Part shown: in pieces, positions 14,346 to 22,121 of the stretch
Layout: the number at the start of each line of letters is the position of its first letter
Numbering within the stretch: position 1 is the first letter of the stretch
Assembly (NCBI GenBank): GCA_900757505.1
Contig: CAAEOE010000021.1
Coordinates: forward strand, 1-39,747
DNA length: 39,747 nt
Reading direction: 5' to 3'
DNA from: an uncultured Collinsella sp.
Lineage (GTDB): Bacteria > Actinomycetota > Coriobacteriia > Coriobacteriales > Coriobacteriaceae
Notes under the pieces: generated by a model
What the model was told of the DNA's origin: nothing
The model's input: the letters and a program-made list of their open reading frames with translations, nothing else
The model's database searches: none
Made by a program: the position numbers and the translations under genes

Positions 14346-15536
14346 ATGGCCAAAGAGAAGTTTGAGCGCACTAAGCCGCATGTTAACATCGGCACCATTG
14401 GTCACGTCGACCACGGCAAGACCACGCTGACCGCTGCCATCACCAAGGTTCTCTCCGAGACCGAGGGCTGCAAGGCTGACTTCACTGCGTTCGAGAACAT
14501 CGACAAGGCTCCGGAGGAGCGCGAGCGCGGCATCACGATCTCCGTCTCCCACGTTGAGTACGAGACCGCTGCCCGTCACTACGCTCACGTTGACTGCCCG
14601 GGCCACGCTGACTACGTCAAGAACATGATCTCCGGTGCTGCTCAGATGGACGGCGCTATCCTGGTCATCGCCGCTACCGACGGTCCCATGGCTCAGACCC
14701 GCGAGCACATCCTGCTCGCCCGTCAGGTCGGCGTTCCCTACATCGTCGTCTTCCTGAACAAGTGCGACATGGTCGACGATGACGAGCTCATCGACCTCGT
14801 CGAGATGGAGACCCGTGAGCTCCTCTCCGAGTACGATTTCCCCGGCGACGACATCCCCGTCATCCGTGGCTCCGCTCTGGGCGCTCTCGAGGGCGACGCC
14901 AAGTGGATGGACGCCATTCGCGAGCTCATGAAGGCCGTCGACGAGTACATCCCGACGCCTGCTCGTAACAACGACCTCCCGTTCCTGATGGCCGTTGAGG
15001 ACGTTATGACCATCTCCGGCCGTGGTACCGTTGCTACTGGCCGTGTCGAGCGCGGTGAGCTCAAGCTCAACGAGCCCGTCGAGATCGTCGGCATCAAGGA
15101 TACCCAGAACACCGTCGTTACCGGTATCGAGATGTTCCGTAAGTCCATGGACTTCTGCGAGGCTGGCGACAACGTCGGTCTGCTGCTCCGCGGCATCAAG
15201 CGTGAGGACATCGAGCGCGGCCAGGTTCTCTGCAAGCCCGGTTCGGTTACCCCGCACACCAAGTTCACCGGCGAGATCTACGTTCTGACCAAGGAGGAGG
15301 GCGGCCGTCACACCCCGTTCTTCGATGGTTATCGTCCTCAGTTCTACTTCCGTACCACCGACGTTACCGGTACGGTCAAGCTCCCCGAGGGCACCGAGAT
15401 GGCTATGCCTGGTGACCACATCACCATCGAGGGCGACCTCATCCACCCGATCGCCATGGAGGAGGGCCTGCGCTTCGCTATCCGCGAGGGTGGCCACACC
15501 GTCGGTTCGGGCATCGTCTCCACGATCATTGAGTAA
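14346..15536 (+). CDS. tuf: Elongation factor Tu
   Basis: The protein has 396 aa. The G domain shows GHVDHGKTT (G1), the switch I region with RGITIS, DCPGH (G3), NKCD (G4) and SAL (G5), followed by two beta-barrel domains. EF-Tu delivers aminoacyl-tRNA to the ribosome. The start MAKEKFER at 14346 has AGGAGG 7 nt upstream. Codon use is restricted to a few C/T-ending codons, as in highly expressed genes. It lies behind three tRNA genes, as E. coli tufB does. A strong terminator follows. Confidence 0.98.
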   Translation: MAKEKFERTKPHVNIGTIGHVDHGKTTLTAAITKVLSETEGCKADFTAFENIDKAPEERERGITISVSHVEYETAARHYAHVDCPGHADYVKNMISGAAQMDGAILVIAATDGPMAQTREHILLARQVGVPYIVVFLNKCDMVDDDELIDLVEMETRELLSEYDFPGDDIPVIRGSALGALEGDAKWMDAIRELMKAVDEYIPTPARNNDLPFLMAVEDVMTISGRGTVATGRVERGELKLNEPVEIVGIKDTQNTVVTGIEMFRKSMDFCEAGDNVGLLLRGIKREDIERGQVLCKPGSVTPHTKFTGEIYVLTKEEGGRHTPFFDGYRPQFYFRTTDVTGTVKLPEGTEMAMPGDHITIEGDLIHPIAMEEGLRFAIREGGHTVGSGIVSTIIE

Positions 15537-15563
15537 ATTAGCTCTTTGATATAGCTGACTTAG

Positions 15564-15600
15564 AGAACCCGGCACTTATATGGGTGCCGGGTTCTTTTCT
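15564..15600 (+). terminator. Rho-independent terminator of tuf
   Basis: AGAACCCGGCAC (15564-15575) pairs perfectly with GTGCCGGGTTCT (15584-15595) around 8 nt and is followed by TTTCT. Confidence 0.92.
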
Positions 15601-15740
15601 GCAATGGATATTGAGCCGTTGCTGGTGTCGAGAGGATCGATAATGGTCCTGGATGCACCGTCGATTAGCTCTCGATGGCTTCATTGATGTGTTCCAAATA
15701 TGAATGGATCCACCGAGAACCAATTGACTCGAGGTTTTCA

Positions 15741-15770
15741 TTGACAGCACTTACGTGGAGCTGATAAAGT
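15741..15770 (+). promoter_or_regulatory. Promoter of rpmG
   Basis: A perfect TTGACA at 15741-15746 is followed after 18 nt by TAAAGT at 15765-15770, about 45 nt before the rpmG start. It opens the rpmG / tRNA-Trp unit. Confidence 0.7.
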
Positions 15771-15815
15771 AACAACTCGTGCCCGTACGGGGCGGAAATG
15801 AAAGGTTCAGGATAC

Positions 15816-15965
15816 ATGCGTACTCTAGTTACTCTTGCGTGCACTGAGTGCAAGCGCCGCAACTATACGACCACCAAGAACAAGTCGACCATGCCTGATC
15901 GTATGGAGATCAAGAAGTATTGCCCCTGGTGCCGTCACCACACGCTGCACAAAGAGACTCGCTAG
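15816..15965 (+). CDS. rpmG: 50S ribosomal protein L33 (bL33), zinc-ribbon form
   Basis: A 49-aa protein starting MRTLVTLACTECKRRNY. Two Cys pairs (Cys9/Cys12 and Cys36/Cys39, in CTEC and CPWC) form the Zn-binding C+ type of L33. It sits between tuf and tRNA-Trp, upstream of secE; rpmG precedes secE in Bacillus and many other bacteria. A GGTTCAGGA stretch precedes the ATG. Confidence 0.95.
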   Translation: MRTLVTLACTECKRRNYTTTKNKSTMPDRMEIKKYCPWCRHHTLHKETR

Positions 15966-15978
15966 TCTCTAGTCACAT

Positions 15979-16054
15979 ACGCCAGTAGTTCAATTGGTAG
16001 AGCATCGGTCTCCAAAACCGAGTGTTGAGGGTTCGAGTCCTTCCTGGCGTGCCA
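15979..16054 (+). tRNA. tRNA-Trp(CCA)
   Basis: The acceptor ACGCCAG pairs with CTGGCGT, the anticodon loop is CTCCAAA (CCA), and the T arm is GAGGG-TTCGAGT-CCTTC. The discriminator is G and CCA is encoded at 16052-16054. The place before secE-nusG is conserved in many bacteria. Confidence 0.96.
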
Positions 16055-16063
16055 GTCATTATT

Positions 16064-16096
16064 CCGTAAGCTCCCACTTGGGGGCTTACGGTTTAC
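16064..16096 (+). terminator. Hairpin after tRNA-Trp, terminator or attenuator before secE
   Basis: CCGTAAGCTCCC (16064-16075) pairs with GGGGGCTTACGG (16080-16091), one wobble, followed by TTTACT. It lies 35 nt before secE, so partial read-through would set secE-nusG levels. Confidence 0.75.
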
Positions 16097-16130
16097 TCAT
16101 GTATAAGCGCATTGCGCGGAGGTAACCCAA

Positions 16131-16469
16131 ATGGCCAACAAGAAGAACAAGAAGAAGGCTCAGCAGCCGGCACCTGCCAACAAAGCTGCCGCCAACTCCA
16201 AGGTTGAGGCCAAGAAGGCCGTTGCCAAGAAGAACGAGAAGGCTGCGAAGTCCAAGAAGAACGAGAAGCCTGGTTTCTTCGCCCGCACCAAGAAGTATTT
16301 CGCTTCGGTCAAGTCCGAGATGAAGCGTGTCACGTGGCCCGATAAGAAGGAGCTCGTGAACTACTCGGTTGTCGTTTGCGCTTCTCTGATCGTCGTCGGC
16401 GTCGTCATCGCTCTGCTCGATGCTGGCTTTGGCGAGGCTCTTGCTCTGTTCTCTGGATTGAGGGGCTAA
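16131..16469 (+). CDS. secE: Preprotein translocase subunit SecE
   Basis: The protein has 112 aa. About 50 Lys/Ala-rich residues precede the conserved SecE core: FFARTKKYFASVKSEMKRVT, the WPDKKEL motif and one membrane helix (YSVVVCASLIVVGVVIALL). SecE clamps the SecY channel. GGAGG lies upstream of the ATG. It is followed 3 nt later by nusG, the usual pair. Confidence 0.95.
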   Translation: MANKKNKKKAQQPAPANKAAANSKVEAKKAVAKKNEKAAKSKKNEKPGFFARTKKYFASVKSEMKRVTWPDKKELVNYSVVVCASLIVVGVVIALLDAGFGEALALFSGLRG

Positions 16470-16472
16470 ACC

Positions 16473-17009
16473 ATGTCTAAGCGTTGGTACGTCGTTCACA
16501 CTTACTCCGGATACGAGAACCGCGTAAAGTCCGATCTCGAGCATCGTATCGAGACCATGGGCATGCAGGACCGTATCTTTGATATCGAGATTCCTATGGA
16601 GCGCGTCACCGAGATCAAAGAGGGTGGCAAGCGCGAGACCAAGGATTCCAAGATCTTCCCGGGTTATGTCTTGGTCCGCATGGAGATGGATGACGATGCT
16701 TGGACGTGTGTTCGCAACACGCCCGGCGTCACCGGTTTCCTGGGCGGCAACGGTAAGCCCGCACCGCTTTCCCGCGATGAGTACAATAAGATGACTCGTC
16801 GTACCGGTAAGGGCGATTCGCCCAAGCGCACCTCGGTTGATATTCAGGTCGGCACGTCCGTCCGCGTCACCGATGGCCCGCTTACCGACTTTGATGGCAA
16901 GGTCTCCGAGGTTAACACCGAGGCTGGCAAGCTCAAGGTCACGCTGATGATCTTTGGCCGCGAGACGCCGGTCGAGCTCGACTTTAACCAGGTCGCTGTC
17001 ATCGCTTAA
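16473..17009 (+). CDS. nusG: Transcription termination/antitermination factor NusG
   Basis: The protein has 178 aa. The NGN domain begins RWYVVHTYSGYENRVKSDLE and contains FPGYVLVRMEMDDDAW. The KOW domain near the C-terminus reads VRVTDGPLTDFDGKVSEV. NusG binds RNA polymerase and, through KOW, Rho or ribosomal S10. It follows secE. A 120-nt gap with no clear terminator separates it from rplK and may hold an L11-operon leader; I cannot define one. Confidence 0.97.
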   Translation: MSKRWYVVHTYSGYENRVKSDLEHRIETMGMQDRIFDIEIPMERVTEIKEGGKRETKDSKIFPGYVLVRMEMDDDAWTCVRNTPGVTGFLGGNGKPAPLSRDEYNKMTRRTGKGDSPKRTSVDIQVGTSVRVTDGPLTDFDGKVSEVNTEAGKLKVTLMIFGRETPVELDFNQVAVIA

Positions 17010-17129
17010 GTTTTCGTCCGTTCGCGCGAGCGTGCTTCTTCTGTGACTGCTCATCTCAGGAGTGCTTCTAACACGTGCGTGCTTACGATATAGCAAGTAC
17101 TTCACACTCGTGATTCGAAAGGAATGACC

Positions 17130-17558
17130 ATGGCTGAGAAGAAGGTTGCCAACGTCATTAAGCTCCAGATTCCTGCTGGTGCAGCAAACCCCGCTCCTCC
17201 CGTCGGCCCCGCCCTGGGCGCTGCTGGCGTGAACATCATGCAGTTCTGCCAGGCCTTTAACGCCGAGACGCAGGACAAGAAGGGTGACATCATCCCCGTT
17301 GAGATCTCTGTCTACGAGGACAAGTCCTTCTCCTTCATCACCAAGACCCCGCCGGCGGCTCACCTTATCAAGAAGGAGCTGAACCTCAAGTCTGGTTCCG
17401 CTAAGCCCCAGGCTGACAAGGTTGGTCAGCTCTCCCAGGAGCAGCTCACCAAGATCGCCGAGATCAAGATGCCGGACCTCAATGCCAACGACATTGACGC
17501 CGCCAAGAAGATCATCGCCGGTACCGCCCGTTCCATGGGCGTCACCATCGCTGAGTAG
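17130..17558 (+). CDS. rplK: 50S ribosomal protein L11
   Basis: The protein has 142 aa. It contains VIKLQIPAGAANPAPPVGPA, LGAAGVNIMQFCQAFN and the C-terminal rRNA-binding domain ending ARSMGVTI. The start is placed at the second ATG (17130), because AAAGGA ends 6 nt upstream and MAEKK matches the family; the ATG at 17124 abuts the ribosome site. L11 forms the GTPase-associated centre with L10/L12. Confidence 0.97.
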   Translation: MAEKKVANVIKLQIPAGAANPAPPVGPALGAAGVNIMQFCQAFNAETQDKKGDIIPVEISVYEDKSFSFITKTPPAAHLIKKELNLKSGSAKPQADKVGQLSQEQLTKIAEIKMPDLNANDIDAAKKIIAGTARSMGVTIAE

Positions 17559-17572
17559 CGATTTCTTATGGT

Positions 17573-17657
17573 AACGGCGGGTGCTCCGACCGGGGCGCCC
17601 GTTAAATGTGTGCAATAGGGCACACGATACGATGTGGGAGGGCTCACGCCCGTTTAA
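17573..17657 (+). other. Three hairpins between rplK and rplA
   Basis: GGGTGCTCC/GGGGCGCCC (17579-17600), GTGTGC/GCACAC (17608-17625) and GGGC/GCCC near 17640-17651 fill most of the 117-nt spacer. Autoregulation of this operon by L1 is known in E. coli. Whether this is the L1 site here is only a guess. Confidence 0.4.
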
Positions 17658-17675
17658 CCACAGGAGGTAATGCAC

Positions 17676-18383
17676 ATGGCTAAGCATGGTAAGAGCTATA
17701 ACGCCGCTGCCGAGAAGATCGACCGCGCCACGCTCTACACCCCCCTTCAGGCTGCCAAGCTCATCAAGGAGCTCGACACCGCCAAGTTCGACGAGACCGT
17801 CGAGGCTCACTTCCGTCTGGGCATCGATACTCGTAAGGCTGACCAGAACATCCGTGGTTCCATCTCCCTGCCCCACGGCACCGGCAAGACCGTTCGTGTT
17901 GCCGTCTTCGCCGAGGGCGAGAAGGCCCGTGAGGCTGAGGCTGCCGGCGCCGACATCATCGGTTCCGACGAGCTCGTCGCCCAGATTCAGAAGGGCGAGA
18001 TCAACTTCGACGCCGCTATCGCTACGCCGAACATGATGGCCAAGGTTGGCCGCATCGGTAAGATCCTTGGTCCCCGTGGCCTCATGCCGAACCCCAAGCT
18101 CGGCACCGTGACCATGGACGTCGCCAAGATGGTCTCCGAGCTCAAGGCTGGCCGCGTTGAGTACCGCGCCGACCGCTACGGCATCTGCCACGTGCCCCTG
18201 GGCAAGAAGTCCTTCTCTGAGCAGCAGCTCGTCGAGAACTACGCTGCCCTGTACACCGAGATCCTGCGCGTCAAGCCCTCTTCTGCTAAGGGCAAGTACG
18301 TCAAGTCCATCTCCGTGTCTTCCACCATGGGCCCTGGCGTCAAGGTCGATCCCGCTGTCCAGCGTGACTTCCTGGCTGAGTAA
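17676..18383 (+). CDS. rplA: 50S ribosomal protein L1
   Basis: The protein has 235 aa, with FDETVEAHFRLGIDTRKADQ, a LPHGTGKT segment, and the family signature IGKILGPRGLMPNPK. The start MAKHGK at 17676 is 8 nt after AGGAGG; the ATG at 17670 is too close. L1 forms the mobile L1 stalk and often represses its own operon. Normally rplJ-rplL follow; here a strong terminator closes the operon directly after rplA. Confidence 0.97.
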   Translation: MAKHGKSYNAAAEKIDRATLYTPLQAAKLIKELDTAKFDETVEAHFRLGIDTRKADQNIRGSISLPHGTGKTVRVAVFAEGEKAREAEAAGADIIGSDELVAQIQKGEINFDAAIATPNMMAKVGRIGKILGPRGLMPNPKLGTVTMDVAKMVSELKAGRVEYRADRYGICHVPLGKKSFSEQQLVENYAALYTEILRVKPSSAKGKYVKSISVSSTMGPGVKVDPAVQRDFLAE

Positions 18384-18420
18384 CTGCTAGTTACTGCTTG
18401 AGCAAAGCAAGCATTGCTAA

Positions 18421-18459
18421 AGAAACCCGGTTCTGCCTTGCGCAGGACCGGGTTTCTTG
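18421..18459 (+). terminator. Terminator of the rplKA operon
   Basis: AGAAACCCGGT (18421-18431) pairs with ACCGGGTTTCT (18447-18457), with an inner CTGC/GCAG pairing, and is followed by TGC. The upper end of this A/T stem may make it usable in both directions. Confidence 0.85.
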
Positions 18460-18466
18460 CTATCGC

Positions 18467-18511
18467 GTCAAAACCACCTCAAAGGGGACAGTGTCCCCTT
18501 TGAGGTGGTTA
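18467..18511 (-). terminator. Palindromic terminator family, copy R1 (ends the metallophosphoesterase gene)
   Basis: Perfect 19-bp arms meet at one central base (18472-18490, 18492-18510). On the minus strand the order is AACCACCTCAAAGGGGACA, its complement, then TTTTGACG. The TAA stop of the upstream gene (18511-18509) uses the first two bases of the palindrome. Three relatives occur at 21185, 24208 and 24264. Confidence 0.85.
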
Positions 18512-19219
18512 CCAGGGTGTTCTTGCGGTTGAGGACTCGATTGCCTCGTGGCGTTTGAGCTCCCGGCGCATGGTTTGCGAATTGAGCCAGGCTGCCTGCC
18601 AGCCACGGATGGGGTAGCGCGTCTGGTCGAGCTCAAACTGTGTATAGCCGCAGGCGTTGATGATCGTCGTTCCACACACATGCTGACGCTCGCGCTGAAA
18701 ATCGCAACCGTAGCTTTGGTGCACATGCCCGTGCACCATGTAGTCGGGATTCCAGGATTCGAGTGCTGTGTTAAAGCACTCGAACCCTCGATGCGGCAGA
18801 TCGTCCAGATCACCCATACCGGCGGCGGGTGCATGGGTAAGCAGAATGTCGCACCCGCCGACCATCCTAACCTTACGCGACAGCTTACGCATGCGCTTGG
18901 ACATCTCGCGTTCGGTGTACATGTTGGCGCCGTCGCGATAACGCATGGACCCGCCAAGGCCCGCAATGCGAATCCCTCGGTACGTGTACACGCTGTCTTC
19001 TACGCAGATACATCCGCCCGGTGCATGACGTGCGTAGCGGCCATCGTGATTGCCGCGCACGTAGATGAGCGGTTTGTTGATGACCGTGACCAAAAACTCA
19101 AGATAGTCCGGGTCCAGATCGCCAGCGGACAAAATCAGGTCGACTCCCTCAAAGCGTTCCTTGCGAAAGCACTCCCAAAGGCATCGTTCTTCGGTATCGG
19201 CTATGGCAAGGATTTTCAT
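18509..19219 (-). CDS. Calcineurin-like metallophosphoesterase
   Basis: The protein has 236 aa. The order of motifs is that of the calcineurin-like superfamily: Asp8, GDLD (33-36), GNHD (56-59), THAPAAG and GHVH. The usual first motif D-x-H reads D-T-E here, so one metal-binding His is replaced by Glu. The start ATGA overlaps the TGA stop of the upstream ParB/BMP-like gene by 4 nt, so the two are translated together. Substrate unknown; phosphodiesters or nucleotides are possible. The stop codon is shared with palindrome R1. Confidence 0.85.
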   Translation of the reverse strand: MKILAIADTEERCLWECFRKERFEGVDLILSAGDLDPDYLEFLVTVINKPLIYVRGNHDGRYARHAPGGCICVEDSVYTYRGIRIAGLGGSMRYRDGANMYTEREMSKRMRKLSRKVRMVGGCDILLTHAPAAGMGDLDDLPHRGFECFNTALESWNPDYMVHGHVHQSYGCDFQRERQHVCGTTIINACGYTQFELDQTRYPIRGWQAAWLNSQTMRRELKRHEAIESSTARTPW

Positions 19220-21132
19220 AGGGCAGGGACTTTCGGCTCATCGTCGAGCTGCGGAATGGTGCCTACCACGTTGTCCGCCAGCCAATCCATCTCGACAATC
19301 TGCGTGCTCGGCAGCGGAGGGAAGCCTTCGATCTGTACCACGCCGTTCTGGCTATGGAGCTCGCCGCCAAAGGGGTTGATGGATCCCTCAACAATGCCGT
19401 TGCGGAGCAACTGCACGAGTTTGCGCGTCTGGTAGGGTAGGCCCGGAGCGTAACGGATGTCGATAACGCCGGAGCTCATGCCGTACCAGTAGTTGACGGC
19501 ACGCACTTGGTTGTCGTCGCTGGTCTCGTCCCACGTGCCGTGCAGAAGGCTGCGAACGATGAGCTCGTAGTAACGGCCCCAGTTCCATACGGGCATGGCG
19601 ATGCCGGTGACTTTGCCGTCGACCAAGCGGTGAAGCCCGTAGGCCGTTGGGTCTTCGAGCGACTTTGACATGTCAGCGCCGGTCATGACGCTTACGCCTT
19701 CGCGGCACATGGCTTCGGCAAGACCACCGGCGGGAACATCGCCCCAGGTGAGGATGACCTGCGCGCGCGGGTCGAGCAGCGAGGCGCCAATCGCAAAGGC
19801 GTTGATCTCGCTGAGTGCGCCCGAGGCGAAGACCGACGCGTGGTAGCCGATGCGGTGGTTGTCCGCCATGCTGGCGGCAAGGGCGCCCAGGAGGAACTTG
19901 GCCTCGTACATCTTGCCAAAGTACGAACGGACGCTTTGATGGGGAAGGCCGATAGAGCAGTTGAGGAACCGAACCCGGGGATACTCAACGGCAGCCCTGA
20001 GCGTGTATTCCATCAGGCGGTGCGAGGTCGAGAAGATGGCGTTTGCCCCATGTTTGACAGCCGTTTCCACGGCGGCGTAGAACATGTCCGGATCGTGACA
20101 GTCCTCGAACGCCTCGGTGCGCACGATACCGTCAAAGTGCTCATCGAGATACTGACGCCCTTGGTCGTGCAGGCTGTCCCAGCTCGACGTCGCACAGGGG
20201 AACTCATGGATAAAGGCGATGCGCAGGGGGTTAGCCGCCGAATAGACGGTCTTGCCCATAAAGAAGTTGAGCACGCCGGAGGTGGACTTGGCGGGCGTCT
20301 CCTCCTCGTCGACGCTCGGTGCTTCGACAAGATCGACCTTGTCCTCGTCATTTTTGCCGGCAATGACCAGCTCGCGCCAGATCTTGCACAGGCGGTTTAC
20401 GACGATATCCGTTGGCGTATCCAGCAGGCGGTCCTGGTTGTACACATTGAGGTAGACGAGCATGGCGTCGGCGGGCGTAATGTCCAGGTGATCGCCGCCT
20501 GCGCGAAGGTAGGCGCGCTTAAAGAGCAGGAAGGTGTGGCGCAGGTAGTCGACCTTTTTCTGCGGCCATTTTTCGATAAGGTTCTGACCGAGCATCTTGG
20601 CGAGCGTTTCGTAGCTTCCCTCACGCGAGAACTCGATCTCGTATAGGGGGCAGACGCGCCAAAACGCGCAGAACTCGCCGTACAGGCGGCTTTCGACGGA
20701 ATCCCATGTGCCGGGGTAGAGACGGGTGACCTTGGCCGAAACCGTCGGGGCGTCTAGGAATTTGAGGACACTGACGCGTTTGTTGCCTTCTTGGACATAG
20801 AACCGATGCATGAACTCGGTGACGATGACGGGGTCGCGATAGCCCTCGGTCACCTGGATGTCGTAGAGGTTGGACCACTTGCGGGCGAACTCGGTGCTAA
20901 ACGGAAGCAGGGGCATAAAGTTACACGAAAAGGCGGACTGACGGCCCTTGGTGACCGTGCCGACGACCATTTCGAGCGGAATATCCCGCAGGCCGACATT
21001 CTCTCGCTGACCTAAGGGGAGCTGAGCAACCAAGCTATCGAGGTCCGTAAGGTATGGATGCTCGCTTTGGCTAATGGCGCGTCGACGTCCTTGCTCGCCG
21101 CGCTTGCGTGCTTGACGATAGGCCTCTTCCAT
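19216..21132 (-). CDS. ParB-like domain fused to a BMP/PnrA-like ligand-binding domain
   Basis: The protein has 638 aa. Residues about 50-140 are ParB/sulfiredoxin-like (VTEGYRDPVIVTEF, then YVQEGNKRVSVLKFL). A middle helical part (150-270) follows. From about 305 to 605 the sequence resembles BMP/PnrA nucleoside-binding proteins (LRIAFIHEFP, SWDSLHDQG, VILTWGDVPAGGLAEAM). No signal peptide or lipobox is present, so this solute-binding fold should be cytosolic. I recall similar chains in Firmicutes annotated simply as BMP-family proteins; their job is not known to me. It is coupled to the phosphoesterase. A cytosolic nucleoside sensor is a possible role, by inference. Confidence 0.75.
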   Translation of the reverse strand: MEEAYRQARKRGEQGRRRAISQSEHPYLTDLDSLVAQLPLGQRENVGLRDIPLEMVVGTVTKGRQSAFSCNFMPLLPFSTEFARKWSNLYDIQVTEGYRDPVIVTEFMHRFYVQEGNKRVSVLKFLDAPTVSAKVTRLYPGTWDSVESRLYGEFCAFWRVCPLYEIEFSREGSYETLAKMLGQNLIEKWPQKKVDYLRHTFLLFKRAYLRAGGDHLDITPADAMLVYLNVYNQDRLLDTPTDIVVNRLCKIWRELVIAGKNDEDKVDLVEAPSVDEEETPAKSTSGVLNFFMGKTVYSAANPLRIAFIHEFPCATSSWDSLHDQGRQYLDEHFDGIVRTEAFEDCHDPDMFYAAVETAVKHGANAIFSTSHRLMEYTLRAAVEYPRVRFLNCSIGLPHQSVRSYFGKMYEAKFLLGALAASMADNHRIGYHASVFASGALSEINAFAIGASLLDPRAQVILTWGDVPAGGLAEAMCREGVSVMTGADMSKSLEDPTAYGLHRLVDGKVTGIAMPVWNWGRYYELIVRSLLHGTWDETSDDNQVRAVNYWYGMSSGVIDIRYAPGLPYQTRKLVQLLRNGIVEGSINPFGGELHSQNGVVQIEGFPPLPSTQIVEMDWLADNVVGTIPQLDDEPKVPAL

Positions 21133-21146
21133 AATGTTGCTCCCTT

Positions 21147-21188
21147 AGTCGTTTAAACAACTATATGAACCATGGTACCACGAATGAA
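21147..21188 (-). promoter_or_regulatory. Promoter and palindrome upstream of the ParB/BMP-like gene
   Basis: On the minus strand TTCATT (about 21188-21183) and TATAGT (21165-21160) are 17 nt apart. The near-palindrome AGTCGTTTAAACAACT (21147-21162) overlaps the -10 and the start point, and TGGTACCA (21173-21180) lies in the spacer. The layout suggests repression. The -35 abuts terminator R2. Confidence 0.5.
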
Positions 21189-21227
21189 AACCACTACAAA
21201 GATGCCTGACCCCTTTGCGGTGGTTTA
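21185..21227 (-). terminator. Palindromic terminator family, copy R2 (ends mscS)
   Basis: On the minus strand TAAACCACCGCAAAGGGG is followed by an imperfect complement CTTTGTAGTGGTTTTC. The TAA at 21227-21225 is the mscS stop codon. The stem differs from R1 by mostly compensated changes. Confidence 0.8.
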
Positions 21228-21992
21228 GGCGATGATGGGGGCGATGGCGCGGATGCAGGCGTCGGCTGCCGTGAAAGTGGTGCTGTCGTCGCTGACGATA
21301 AAGATGATCTTGCCCTTGATGCCAAAGTCGCCGATCTCGCTAAAGAGTACGTAGGGCTCCTTGTCAAAGCCCGAGATGGGCGAGACGGCCGTTTTGGTTG
21401 CGCTCGTGAGCTCGTCTGCCAGCGCGTCAAGGGAAGCCCACTTGGACGTGTCCTTTACGGCAACGGGCACGGCCACGCGCCCAAAGGGCATCAAATGCAC
21501 GAGCGTGTTCTTGGAGATGTTGGAGTTGGGCACAATGATGGTCTGTCCACAGGCATCCTCAATCGTTGTATGGCGCCAAGTGATGTCTTGGACCACGCCG
21601 GATACGCCGCCGACCTCGATATTGTCGCCGGGTTTGATGATGCCCATAAAGGTCACTTGCATGCCGCCGATAAGGTTTGACAGCGTGTCCTGAAAGCCGA
21701 GCGAGATGGCGATGCCGCCGACGCCAAGAGCGGCGACGAGCGCGTTTGCGTTAATGCCAAAGCAGTTGTCGAGGATAAAACTGCCGCCGATCATCCAAAT
21801 GACGGCGCGCGCGATGTTGATGAAGATACTCGATGCCGGAAGCGGGTTATCGTCTCGGTTAAGCAGATGGTTCAGGGTCTTGGATACGACCTTGGCGGCG
21901 ACGGCGGTGCCTATCGCCAAGATGACGGCCCAGATGATGTTGTGGACCCATCGTTGTGCAAAGAAATGAAGAATTGGCTCAAACAATTCCAT
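21225..21992 (-). CDS. mscS: Small-conductance mechanosensitive channel, MscS family
   Basis: The protein has 255 aa. Three membrane segments are followed by the pore-lining TM3 (VAALGVGGIAISLGFQDTLS) and the beta domain with PGDNIEVGGVSGVV and the IIVPNSNISKNTLVHL stretch. It releases solutes on hypo-osmotic shock. The start MELFEP at 21992 has AGGAGG 10 nt upstream; an ATG at 22037 would lie in the neighbouring hairpin. The stop codon is the edge of palindrome R2. It is shorter than E. coli MscS (286 aa) at the C-terminal end. Confidence 0.92.
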   Translation of the reverse strand: MELFEPILHFFAQRWVHNIIWAVILAIGTAVAAKVVSKTLNHLLNRDDNPLPASSIFINIARAVIWMIGGSFILDNCFGINANALVAALGVGGIAISLGFQDTLSNLIGGMQVTFMGIIKPGDNIEVGGVSGVVQDITWRHTTIEDACGQTIIVPNSNISKNTLVHLMPFGRVAVPVAVKDTSKWASLDALADELTSATKTAVSPISGFDKEPYVLFSEIGDFGIKGKIIFIVSDDSTTFTAADACIRAIAPIIA

Positions 21993-22036
21993 GTAGGGAA
22001 AACCTCCTAATGATCGTCCAACCATGATACCCACCA

Positions 22037-22070
22037 AGAAGCCCGTCCGATCAAATTCGGACGGGCTTCT
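22037..22070. terminator. Strong hairpin between the 5'-nucleotidase and mscS
   Basis: Perfect 14-bp arms (AGAAGCCCGTCCGA at 22037-22050, complement at 22057-22070) surround a 6-nt loop. It lies after the 5'-nucleotidase stop on the minus strand. No clear T-run follows on either side. Confidence 0.7.
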
Positions 22071-22121
22071 GTGCTCGATATAAAGTTTACGCGGTGGGGC
22101 TGCAAGGCCCGGCGGTGTAGC

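Noticed and set aside
14331..15575. A 414-codon open frame opposite tuf.
   Set aside because: Mirror of a highly biased gene; no independent evidence for translation.
16086..18191. A 701-codon open frame on the minus strand across secE, nusG, rplK and rplA.
   Set aside because: It is antisense to four conserved genes and has the Leu/Val/Gly/Asp-rich make-up expected from the reverse of GC-biased codons. No ribosome site or family.
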